A stretch of DNA of 64,000 bases from positions 26,164,001 through 26,228,000 of the forward strand of contig CM060732.1 of the NCBI GenBank assembly GCA_030704615.1, written 5' to 3'. A program made the translations under genes and the position numbers. Positions 1 through 11,700 of the stretch are shown here, piece by piece. How positions within the stretch are numbered: position 1 is the first letter of the stretch; each line of letters opens with the position of its first letter. The stretch is from Takakia lepidozioides (lineage: Eukaryota; Streptophyta; Takakiopsida; Takakiales; Takakiaceae). Under the pieces are notes generated by a model. It saw only the letters and a program-made list of their open reading frames with translations, ran no database searches and was not told the origin of the DNA.

Positions 1-965
1 GGAGGCTGCTTGTTCCATTCACAATGGTCTAGTGAAGTGCTTGAACAGATGATGCTTCCAAGTGCCCAGGTAGATGCGAAGCCATGGTGCAATTGACCTA
101 CGTTCCGAGGGACTTTTAGAATAGCAAAGCTCTTGCAGTTTGATCCATGTTTTTCTTGCTTCTATTAGAAGATCATAATAGCTTTTAATAGAGTTGAAAT
201 AGAAGAAGTAGTCCCAGAGAATGTTCTGTTGCCTCTCGCCTTCCAAATGTGCCACAATGTAGCACATCTAAGGGCGTCAAGGACTGGGCAGTCCCTTGCT
301 TTGTGCTTTGATGCTTGATCGTAGTTTAACAGGATATCAATGGGCCCCAAAGGTTGAGTATCCCAGGAACGGTAGAATCTTTTTACATACGGCCAGATTA
401 CAGAGGGGGCCTCGCAGTACAAAAGGCAGTGTTCATGTGTTTCTACGGTTCTTGCCGAGCAGCATTTACATTGCAGAGCGTCATCGAACCCCAACCATTC
501 TCCCACTTTCAGAACCCTATTTGCTACTCGAGGGCTACTTGCCATAGGAATGCTGAAAGCTTTGCAGGCCTCGTTTTTTACCATACTACTCTCCAGATAG
601 TATCCCAACACTCGTTTTGGAAATGGAAATGACTCCATTTTTCATTCCATTTTTGCAGTAACGGTGTGGACCGGGACAAAGCCGTGTATCCTTTTTTGGT
701 GGTGTAAGAAAAGAGGGCTCCGGGGCTCTGAGTAGTTTCCACGACCACTCTTTTGGATCGAAGTCTGATTCCGGCAAAGGTCTTCCCAAGATCCAAACAA
801 AACGTTGGGAGGAGAGCCAAGAGAACAGAGGCTGGTTGAGAGGAGGTAATGGATTGATATCCTTCGTGGGAGATGACCAGCAACATATTGAGACTGGCGT
901 GTGGGTGAACTGGGGATAGGTTTGTATCGGTCTTAGATAGATAGGGTCATTTTTTTTCATTTCAT
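1..965 (-). mobile_element. LINE 3' coding fragment (zinc-knuckle tail of a non-LTR retrotransposon)
   Basis: The minus strand carries broken reading frames matching the end of a plant L1-type polyprotein. A segment with FVWILGRPLPESDFDPKEW lies at about 590-900. After a frame break comes a zinc-binding tail with the spacing C-x-C-C then H-x4-C and the phrase LWHIWKARGNRTF (about 165-560), then a final short frame at 19-267. The fragment at 55.2-57.4 kb on the plus strand has the same order of blocks (FVWIGGRP, C-x2-C, EHCLLQC, LWHIWKARCAW), so both belong to one family. The element is truncated at its 5' side near 960 and runs off the window at its 3' side. Stops and frame changes show it is dead. 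Confidence 0.8.
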
Positions 966-1640
966 GTACAGCGGCCATGGGGCTACAAACTGGTGGGGTG
1001 GAGTGTGTAGGTGGCGAACCAGCTGTATTCCACGTGGATTGTACGTGGCTAGTACAGCTATGCTATGCTACGCATCATATTGTCACAATATGGCGACCAT
1101 ATATAACCAAGAAGATATTGCCATGGCAACACATGTTCAAAGCAGGGCAGATAAACCTCGAAGGGCCTTTATATTGCAGCAAAGTGGCTACCATAAAATG
1201 GCCAATGTCATTAATCTGGCTCCATACAATCAAACCTGGATAAATGTTACCTCATTTTTTGTTATATCATCCTAAATGTTATGGTTTTCTTACTCTGTAA
1301 AAATATACATTAAGAATGACAAAAAGAGTGTTATTTGTTTGTTATTTGTTATTGAATACCTACTCTCCTCTTTGTTAAGACACCTCTATAATTGTTACAC
1401 TCAATAAAATAATAATAATAAAAATGGTACTAGTATTCAAATTCAAATTCACTATTGAAATGGGCATTTGAACTATTGAAATGGCCAGAAGAACCCTCGC
1501 CCACTTTGGATGGGACACATGGCAATAACGAATTTTTTTTAATAAAAAAGGGGTGGACTTGAGAGGACGGAGGCCCTTGTACTCAAATTAAATAAATATA
1601 TTGCGTCTTTGGGCCCAAAAGGCACTGAGTTGCAGATGCG
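966..1640. other. AT-rich spacer, no gene seen
   Basis: No coding pattern, RNA gene or convincing inverted repeat was recognised between the LINE fragment and the hAT remnant. The stretch holds short AT-rich runs only. Confidence 0.5.
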
Positions 1641-1790
1641 AAAAAACTCAATCTGAACTTGCAGAGACAACAGTGATGCCTCTTGCAATCTGAACATGTA
1701 AGGGGGAACTAATACTAAGCAACCAAGTCCAAAACGACTGTCTAGGCAGCATGCCCCAATGAAAATTGCCCAAATACCAAATGTCAACGT

Positions 1791-4638
1791 CTATATTTCT
1801 CTACACTCGCAGAGATGATGGAAACAAAGGGGCTCTTGAATCTGCCCTCCAGCACGAAAGGAACTCTGTGAATCTAAGCAGAGACACCATAACGGCCATG
1901 GGTCACCGCAGACATGCGCCATCGTGATCTCTGCAAGTTTGACATACTCCGGGAATGCATGAGTTAGTACGCGAGATGCGAATAGTTCTCCAAATCTTTG
2001 TGAGAGGGTTGACGTCAAAGGGGCCGGGCCGGGCTTCCATGGCTGCTAAAGCATTGGATTTCATACTCAACTTGAACATACCTTGCTAAGAGTCCAAGTC
2101 CTAGCGATTGTCGAGGGTGGGCTGAATTGTTTTCTAATCAGCCCCCTCGCCAAAAACTCTAGCCTCACATACCAACTCTTGAGCACCTCAAGGTACTTCC
2201 TAAAACTATCTTCAGCCCCTGATTGCAACCAGTACTGTGGGTACACAATTCCCATGGAATCAAGCACTGAGTGCTGAGGAAATCTGATGTTCAGCTCCTC
2301 CACAAGTTGCATGGCTGCAACTGCACACCCACATGCGCTTAAGTTAGAGCAAAAAAATCAAAATATCAAACAAACAAGTCCAACCCCCCCCCCCCCCCCG
2401 CCCCCCCAAAGACATGCACCATGCATTTTAGAGCCTGGACAGTCACAGTAGCAACAATGGTAACCAAATTTCAACTAGGGTAATCAGATTTCAAGGGACA
2501 TGGCAGTTAAATATTACCTGAACACTCATTTTTGGCTCTGGCCACGAGGTTGTTCCATAAGTCCTTGTTCACATAGTTCCGCAGATTCTCCACCTCAGCC
2601 CCATCCACACCCTGTCCTACTTGTGCCTCCAATGTCACCAAGTTATCAGCACCAGCCACATGCACAATGGGCATGGATGCAGTAGACACATGGTTAGCCC
2701 ACACTTGCTCCCCATTCACAATATAAACCAAGTGTCGGCGAGTTGTTGTTCAGGTCAGCTACCCAATTGAGGTCGATTTGCTCATGGCTACAATCCAACA
2801 AGCTCTTAAAAGACCAGAACTCATCACTTGCAAAGGCAAGTTCCCCGGTCAATGTACAAGGAGTACAACTGCCCCTGGCAAATTTTAATCGCAGCAACCA
2901 TGTCACAAATGAAAACATTTCGGTCTTGTGCAAATTGCACCAAACAATCGATGCTCTCAAGGAGAAGGAGAATACAACACATACCCAACATGGCATATGG
3001 GTCACATAACCAAGCCAGCAAACCCTGCCACACACCACATCAACACACCACATCAGAAATGTCGAATGAACATAATCCACAATATGATAAAACATGCACA
3101 CAAGCCAAGAAATTCTAACCATACCTTTGCAGCTTTGTTGTCCGTCTTATCGATCTGCATTTTGGCCAGGAGGGGTCTATACTCGGCCAAAATCCGCTTC
3201 ATTGGTTCAATGATGGGCACCCACCGCGTTTTCGCATTCCGAAGCATTTTCAGACCCTTTGTTTCCATCATGTCTGTAAGTTTGAAGAGCTCCAAGTGTC
3301 TTTTGGGGCTGTGTGCAAAATAGGCATGGCTAATCTAAAGCAAAGTTTCAATGCCGCTAACAATGCTCAACTGGGATAGTGTCTTGAAGGCCAAATTGCA
3401 CATATGTGCCATGCAATGCACCCCCATACAGAAGGGAGCATGCTTGGATGTAATTTGCTTTGTGACACCATTTCTCACACCTTGGAAGGTGCTCACACCA
3501 TCACCCCCAAAACAAAGCAATTTCTGAGCTATAGAAGATTCATTGAGTCCTCCACCCTTTTGCAATGCATCCATTATAGCTAGAGTGAGGTTATCAGCCC
3601 CACTCCCGTCCACAATTTTTTGGAGAGAGATCATCATAGGGATTCTTACCCAGTTCTGCACAATGTATGCATGGTTTACGGTCATGAAACGCTCCCTTGG
3701 TGTAAAGTATGTAGAGCCTCTTTCAATTGTCCTTCCTCACATGATCAAGCATCCTCACATTCACGCTGCTGCTATTTCCAGATGACTATCTACCTATGCA
3801 GGTTTCTTGTAGCTATTGATCCACAGTGAATCATAGGTAATATTGTGCTTGAAACCCAGCCCTCTTGCATGAATTTCTACCCACCCTTATTCCTGCTCCT
3901 TCAACCACCCCTGCCTCCGGAACAATCATGTATGGATCCAAATCTCCAAGAGCCATTGTCCACAGAGGTTACCTCATCACAAGTCAAGGCAACAAATCTG
4001 GCAACTCTTACAGAAGTCAGCATAGCCTGTTGAACCTCATTATACATGAACTCTGCCATAATCCAGCCACTTGTAGCACTCCAATGCATTTTGGGGCTGT
4101 TCTGGACCTCCAAATACTCATACAAATCTTGCATTCTCTCATACTCTGTTATGGGTCGGCCCCCTGAAAGCAAATGAAGAAGAGTAGCAAATTGGACTCT
4201 CTTTCTAGCCCTCTCACCCGTGTTGTGGACAACAATCTATTCCATTACTGTGGCAGGAGCACGGGCATTATATAAAGCGACATTCTTCTTGTGCTTGCAA
4301 TCACTTGCTACATACCATTCCCTTTGTTTAATCTTATACTTGGGCATGTGCATCTGGGCCCTCCTCCCCTCGTGCTTGACGAGTGTGTCCCACTTGGGGG
4401 CCATGAGCATGGGCCTCTTGTTGATGGTGGAGCAGGCCTTGCACCTCACAAGATGTAAGCTCCCATCTGTGCCAAGTTCCGGCCCCTCAGCCCATGGCAG
4501 CTTTGCTGCCCATTCCAACTGGAATTTCCTTGTCAGATCATAGTTAGGCTTAACCCTTTTGGCAGGCACAATGTCCTCATGTACATCATCTGAATCCTCA
4601 CTATCATGTGTGTCAGAAGACACCACATTTAGTGCCAT
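1791..4638 (-). pseudogene. Decayed hAT-superfamily transposase with N-terminal BED-type zinc finger
   Basis: Read from 4638 leftwards, the minus strand gives in order: a BED-like finger (C-K-A-C followed by KWDTLVKHEGRR, about 4400-4300); a block with ALTCDEVTSVDN (about 4000-3950), typical of the first catalytic aspartate region of ZBED/ZNF862-like hAT transposases; the block IVQNWVRIPMM with ADNLTLAIMDAL, then CFGGDGVSTFQGVRNGV and GVHCMAHMCNLAF (3335-3685); and weaker C-terminal pieces to about 1791 that include RFPEYVKLAEI-like text. The pieces sit in different frames, separated by stops. It could be a multi-exon domesticated gene, but the frame changes inside conserved blocks favour a pseudogene. 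No terminal repeats were identified around it. Confidence 0.72.
2384..2407. repeat. Poly-C tract
   Basis: A run of C interrupted by one G lies within the hAT pseudogene. It may also be a place where the assembly is unreliable. Confidence 0.9.
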
Positions 4639-4639
4639 G

Positions 4640-7600
4640 AGAAGTTTTGGGATGACTCTGGCCCGGGTGAGGGGATAGAGTCACTGGACTCATTGGATAT
4701 GCATTCAACATCAGAGGGCGGTGGCATTCTATCACAAACTAGGCTAAGAGGCTGGGAATTGCCGCCCAATTCCGCGAGCTCAATAAGTACTTGTCAAGAA
4801 AAGAGAAGAAACTCACGCGTCTGGATGTGGCAGGGAGGCTTGATTTGGGACTCATCTTGGTTTTGGGACTACAAATCAGACTACAAATCAATCCAACCTT
4901 AATACTATAACATGCAAAGATGACAAGACAAGAGGAAAGAAAATATAAACAAGACTAGTTCTCCCTAAACTAAAGAAGATAGAAAGCAAGGCATGGTGGA
5001 GACTTGATAATGGAGACTCCACATACAACTACAGTGCAAAGAATGCAAGAACATATGAGGCAAGGGGGATGAAGGGTGTACCTCACTTTGTTACATGTCT
5101 CCCTCTTGCTTCAGCCTCCGCCGCCACTATCCTAATGCGATCCAGCAGCCGCCTCCGCGCATTGAAGCTCCCCCGCATCCTTGAAGTCCTTCCCAATAAA
5201 CAAGCGCACACTAAACGAACCTGGCGATACACATGAACTCAAGGCACAACATAGTAGGCACATGAACTCAAGGCACATGAACTCAGAGAGACAGCCGCCG
5301 CGCAGTGGTGACGACCACCTCCTCCAGCCCTAAAATGTTTGGCGAATGGACGACCTAGGGCGCAACACGTGGCGAGATCCCCCACGGCAACAGGCTGCCA
5401 TGCCAACAGGCGCCGGCCGTTGGCCGATGGCGGGTGCCACGGGATCCGGTTCCCAGGCGCCAAGGGTGGTTCCCTTGGTGCTTTATGGTGACACTTTGCC
5501 AAGCCCGAATGCGCGCTTTATGGATTATTATTATTATTATTATTAAATAAAAATTTTTTACCCATTTTTTCCCGTTTTTTCTTACAAAGGCGCGTTGCAG
5601 CCCACAAAGTTCGAGTGCTTTCTGGCTTTATTTCGCTTAAAAAATATGGCTGATAAGCACTAATCGCAACATTAAAAAAAAAAAGTAACCAAGGCTATAC
5701 AAAGTTGTTACATTATAGGTCCATTTCTACCAAGAGATATAAGGATTAATACTGGTCTTATTTATCCATCCCTCTAGCCGTGGGTCAAAAGTATTATCCA
5801 ACATCTATTCTACTTAACCTAATACCTATTCACACCAATGTCACGTGGTAAATGTACATGTTATTAGCCTGCGATGTGTTAGTCCCCACTCCATACCTAT
5901 TCGGACCAAGGGTTAGTTGCATCCCAAAACCCTAACTCCCTACGTTCCACTTCTCCCGCCTCTCTCCTCTCCTGCATTGCGGTTGTTTCCGCTAGGAGAA
6001 GCTCTTAAAATGTGGGATTTGGTAGCACGTCATGATGTGAGATATGTCTATGAAGTTTTGGATAGTGACATTGAGCTCAAGGCCGTAGGATTCATGAAAC
6101 TGAGAGTTGGCTTCATCGTTGCAATGTACGAGTTTTATCTGTATACAAATGCGTGTTTTGGAGGTAGAGGAGAAGACTTCAAAGAACAAAAAGAGCCAAC
6201 CAAAGACTACTTTTGAAAATGTGTGTCTGTGTCAATGTGTGTTTGTAATACTTTCTGTCTTCTTATACCAGAGGTTTTTTTTGTATTTATCATTCCATTA
6301 GTCTTGGTAACTTCTAGGGTACATAATCCTAGATGGACACCAGTTTCTCGGAAGAAGCTCGGTGATTACAAATGCCCAAGTTGTGAAAAGTAAGTAGTCT
6401 ATTTTGTTGGATTTCTCAATAGCGCCTCTTGTCAGGATACCCATACCAAACTTGGCATCTCCTATCTTGGTGTTAGGAGATGGGAACTACTTATTAGTAC
6501 AGGCTAGACACAAGTCTGGTCGCTCTTTCAGGCAGTTTTTAAAACTGATCATGTCTTTACTCCTTCATATGTGAAAGAGGATTTGAGATAGAAGATGGTC
6601 GAGAGTAGGAAAAATGTGGTGAAAAATAGTCTTTTGCTGAAAAAATACTGACAAAGTTGAGGCTGGAAACTTTGAGCATGTCACGGGGATCATGGGGATA
6701 ACTTGATGTAGGATTTTTTTTGGTGTGTCTACAATCTATTTGAAGTGCAAGAGATAGAAAGTAACAAAGGCTGCATAGTATTTTGGGAGGTGAGTACAAT
6801 ATGGGGACAATCTCGGCCGTGATATAAGTGGTATATAGCAAAATGGGGAGTCGACACAATACATCATTGATCATGCTAGATAGTATGGGTCAGACATAGA
6901 AGAGGATTGATGAGAAGTGGGTTTGTTGAAGTTAAGCATATAGAGTGTATGATCCATAGCCTGAATTGGAAGCTCAAAGGCTGCAAAACCGTATCACTAT
7001 GCTACTTTAAGGACATCAGAAATTAATTAGCTTTGGTTCATCATGTGTTCGCTTGGTTGAGGCACATTTTCTATACTAGCTTGTTGTTGTTGTTGTTGTT
7101 GTTGGTGTTTCCCATGACCTTGTAAATTCACCATGATGAATGCGTCCATAGAACGAAAAAGGATGAAGTTACACCCTCGAAATGTAGGGGGTCTTATTAA
7201 CCCATGTAAACCCAACGTAAATCTGATGTTTTGTGCGATTACAAGATAGCGGGAACAACACTGCCCCAGTCTCCAACCCCGCTGCCACGTCCTTTGCCAT
7301 CTCAAATTTTGAGATAAATCTAATTTCTGGTCCGAACAACACCTTAGCAAGGTCAATAAATTTCATTGTAATCCCTCGTATATGTGCGAATGGACCTTAT
7401 AAGCATGGATTTTACACGACAGATGTGGGATTGTTGAATGTTAGGATTTGGTATAATTTTTTTGGATGAAGCTATATCACTAAGGGTTTTTCAATCCGAA
7501 ACCTATTGTTGCGCAAGTTTATGGCTGTTTAGGGTTGCCAAGGAAATTTTAGCGGAAATCCAAGGGGTATGGAGTGGTCAGATCTTCTCGGCCTGGGATT

Positions 7601-8788
7601 CTCTTCTTAATGAAAAACTACATTGAACGCGTTGCTGAAGCAATCGTAAATTATCCAAAAGCGGTACTACCATCCGGTGAAGGTGGACACCTTTTTTTAT
7701 GACATCCAACATGTGGTTTGAACCCACAACCGCTAGTGAAGCGGTTTATGCCCTAATGAGATGGTAAATGTTGGATTCCTCTAAATCACAATCAAACACT
7801 TTCGAAAAAACCGGTCAGATTAGGCTTAGGTGCTAGCAATGCCAAAATTCCCATATAATCACCCAACAATGGAAATTGGATTTGTCACCAACTTGATCAG
7901 ACATCATTTACCTTGATTTATCCATGATTAAAAGTTAACCAGCGACCACAATGTGGCATGGAGGGGTTAAAAAGATAAGAACACAGTCTTTTGATAAACA
8001 GGGAATTACCTATCCTTTGTCTGATCTTCTTGGGGCAGCACTACTATACTATAGGTGATGCTAGATTTGCTTTTGTCTTCACACTGTGTGTTGAGCAGTA
8101 CAGTAGGCTCTGTAAATAAGTTCACTGGACGTTAAATGTTTTTACTTTACTTCCCTTTTATTCTGGGGTTTTTACTGTTTACTAATAAGTTCTCCAGTCT
8201 GGTAGAACATTAGTCACCTCTCTGTTCAGTCATTGCCAATTGGGGTCTTGACAGATTCTGTGGTATTGTCTTGTTTGTAGGGACCATGTGTGCCTTCCCT
8301 GACCTCTTAAAGTCAGGAGGGCCACGGACTGGGTGGTCTGAAGTTCAAATTCTTACACTGCTGTGCTGAGCCCAATGTGTAGTTGAAGAAGAACCCACAG
8401 AGATAAGTTAGTCAAAGGAAGAGTGAGAATTGAAAGAGGGTAAGAAGGGCATCAGGCAACCGCCCCCCTCTCGGGACAGTCTTGTGTGGGTGCAGAATTT
8501 GAGGCTGGGTTTTGTCAAATTTGGATATTGCAAAGTCGGGGAAGTGGGCAGGCCATGGATGCTTAGGCCAGAGCTCAGCTGGGTTTGCTGTGCAGGGCGG
8601 GACACAGGTAGAGTAGAAGCGGAGGGAGGAGACATTCCCTCTAGCATAGCCTAGTGGGTTTCGTGTAAGTTGTGCCGAGCTTGATGTATTTGAGCAAGTA
8701 TCCATCGCACAGAGCGTTTGGGTGGCAGAGGATTCTAAAACCCTAGGTTCAACAAAAGGGAGTTTTGGAGGGAGTGGGAGAGAGCAGC
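4640..8788. other. Long intergenic stretch, no supported gene
   Basis: The stretch contains an (ATT)n microsatellite at about 5523-5546, a (TTG)n run at about 7081-7110 and several short open frames. The longest plus-strand frame, at about 5917-6216 (99 codons), has no motif I recognise and no clear splice context. The last 350 bases are probably ALB3 promoter and leader, but no defined element could be assigned. Confidence 0.5.
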
Positions 8789-11700
8789 ATGACGACTCTG
8801 TCCATACACGCGTGCTCGCCCTCTCCCTCTCTGGTCCCCAAAGTAGGAACAGAGAGAAGTGGTGGCCCGTCCAGACCTTATCTCCTTCTCTCTCTGTCAC
8901 CTGCAGGCCCCCGTCTTTTAGCGGTTCCCAAAGCATTCTTGCGAGGCCCCTCCCTCCTCAGGCACTCCAGAAACGTGTTGCATAGTGGGAAATCAAAGGC
9001 ATTGAGGCTTTCGACAAGGGCGCATTTGGGCCAACTTCCGGATCCTGAACATGTGGATACGGCTGTGAGGGCTCTTTCTCAAGCTCCAGAGGCCCTACAG
9101 GGCATGCTCACCAGGGCTCATGGCTTGCTGTACACGGTTGCAGATGCGGCAGTCGCCACGGATGCTGCCACAGATGCAGCCCAGAAGCAGGGGGGAGATT
9201 GGCTGTCAGGCCTCACAAATACTCTAGAAATGGCTTTGACGGTGGGTGTCATTCCTATCTTCCGTTCAGTTATTTAAGGCTCAGAATTTCGCTGTTGTGA
9301 TGTGGCTCTGTTTACATCCACTATAGGAGTGCGCCAAGTGAGTGTAACACTGATGGTAGCATAAAATGGGTTGGCAATGGTGAAAGTAGTTCATTTGGGC
9401 TGAGAATGCGCTATGGGTGCAGCTCATATGTGTTGTGACCTGATATTTTAGGAAGTACTTCAGAGCAATGGACTCTACGGGATTGAGTCACTTACAGGGA
9501 AAAAAATTGCTTGTTTTCCACAGTTTTTGAAGGATGGGCTCACCAAGTTGCATGTACCATATGCTTATGGTTTTGCCATCATCCTGCTTACTTTAATTGT
9601 GAAGGCAGCCACTTTTCCTCTAACCAAGTCACAGGTAAAATTTTCAATATCTGAAAGCGCGACAATTTTGGCTCTTCTCCTCCTAGATTGCATTCTGCAG
9701 TAGTTTGAAATGGCAAATCCTCCAGCAAGTTTCGGGTGCTCTTTAATATAGACAGGTTTTGGGCCTTTGATTGCTAGAGGTTCACCTTATGTGTAGAGAA
9801 AAAACTTCATCTTCCTGGTTCTCTGCACTTTCAATTTAGTCAACAAAGAGTCACAAAACACTGAATTGACAGTAGTCAATTGGTATCGCTGTTGGACTTC
9901 TGGATCATATTAGGCGGTTGTAAGTTCCTAATGTAGCTTTTGCTTGAGTGTCTTCTTGTATGCTGCAAGCTCACAGGGCCTCTGCAACGTGCTGTTGGAC
10001 ATAGCTAACGATCATCGAGAGATGGAGGTGTTGCTTGGCAGGTAGAGTCAACACTAGCAATGCAGAATTTGCAACCAAAGATCAAGGCAATCCAGCAGCG
10101 CTATCAGGGTGACCAGGTTTGAGCTTACTGCCCATATTTGTGTCTTTTGACATAAATGGCTGTGTAGATAATCATTGGGACGGTTATTTCACTGCAACCA
10201 GCAAATGTTGGGGTTTGCAAGTAATGGCATTGTTGGGGGTTACCTACCTAAGGTGTAAGCTGAGTGTGGACCTTCCATCTAGGCTGTATTTTCCTCTCTT
10301 TCAGCATGTGTGTTGTTCGTGCGGAAAGATGGGGTATGAAATAATGAACGAGCTAACTATCTACTTCTTTTTGTAGCACACTAGAACATCTGTGCAAGGA
10401 AAGGGTGACTAAATCAATTGGTCACACTTTGTGTGGACAGGAGCGGATACAATTGGAGACTGCAAGATTGTATAAACAGGCTGGGGTCAACCCTCTTGCA
10501 GGTTGGTCTACATTTTTATCTTCTCTGTACTATCTTGTCTTGTTTCGTGCTGTATGTTGTCAATTTTTATGAAGGAATAAACTGTTTGTTTCAAGGATGC
10601 AAAAGTTGGATGCAGATCGAGTTAGGATGGAACCTGCTCTGCCCGAGGGTCTCACATGGATGTCCTCCATTTCATGAACTGTCTGAGGATCAGATGAAGT
10701 AGCCTCAGTATTGATGGCAGGCTGATGTACACTGCAGGTTGCCTACCCACGCTTGCAACATTACCGGTCTGGATTGGTCTTTACCGAGCTTTATCTAATG
10801 TAGCCAATGAGGTAAGTTGTTTCAAGGAATCTATCCAGGCTGAGAGGCCAGTTGGAAGTGGGAATCCTGTTAGATCTTGACCTCCTTTTTTCAAATCTGT
10901 CATCTCTGGCGACCTCATCTACCAAGTGGTAAGTTAGTAGGAGTGCGTTGGAGCATCCCTGGTAAGCACGTAGCATGCAGCCATATAACAACAGTCTCCC
11001 TAGAATCGTAGCTCTGTACCCTCCCTCCCAGCCAGTTGTGTCATATATATTAGTTCTAAGCCAATCCACGTTGTCCTGAATAAATCTATGCCATGAAATG
11101 TGTATACATAGTAGAGCAAGTTGTCAGCAGTCAAAGCCACTGCAGCTTGGTAAGTAGGAGATGCCTGGTGGGGACTCTGTTGGGAAGGTAGACAGCTTCT
11201 ATCTAGGGAATGTGGCTGGACCATGGCCTGCTAATCAGTGAAGTACAAAGTAGGGGCAAGCTGTGTTAGCAAACCCCTCGTGTCTGGTGTCCAGGACGAA
11301 AGGGTTGTGGTAGTGCACTCCTTCAGTTGTGCTGCCAGGAAGCCCAGGAAGTGAGCTAAATATTTTGTTACACTGCGCATTAAAACTCAACACATTTTGA
11401 GTTCGTAGTCTAAGTGACAGTGATTGTGTCTTGTGGCATAACAAGTTCTATGGTGTGGATGTGCAGGGCCTTTTGACAGAAGGTTTCTTTTGGATTCCAT
11501 CCTTGTCTGGCCCCACTAGTATTGCTGCCCGGCAAACTGGCAGTGGTGTTTCATGGCTATTCCCCTTTGTAGTATGTAGCTTTCAACTGCAACCTCTGCA
11601 ATATCTCCTATTTTCATAGACCAGGCTTGAGTTTTGGGATGCAGGTACCCTCACTAGTTTATGATCTTACAACCATGCATAGCTGTAGATGGCCCTATGG

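Noticed and set aside
5917-6216. 99-codon plus-strand frame
   Set aside because: It shows no motif or homology I can recognise, stands alone and is surrounded by AT-rich spacer.
9453-9523. Alternative start of ALB3 exon 2 at an earlier acceptor, adding about 24 residues
   Set aside because: The frame is open, but the later acceptor gives an uninterrupted match to the family (helix leading to FLKDGLTKLHVPYAYG); the longer form would insert unrelated text.
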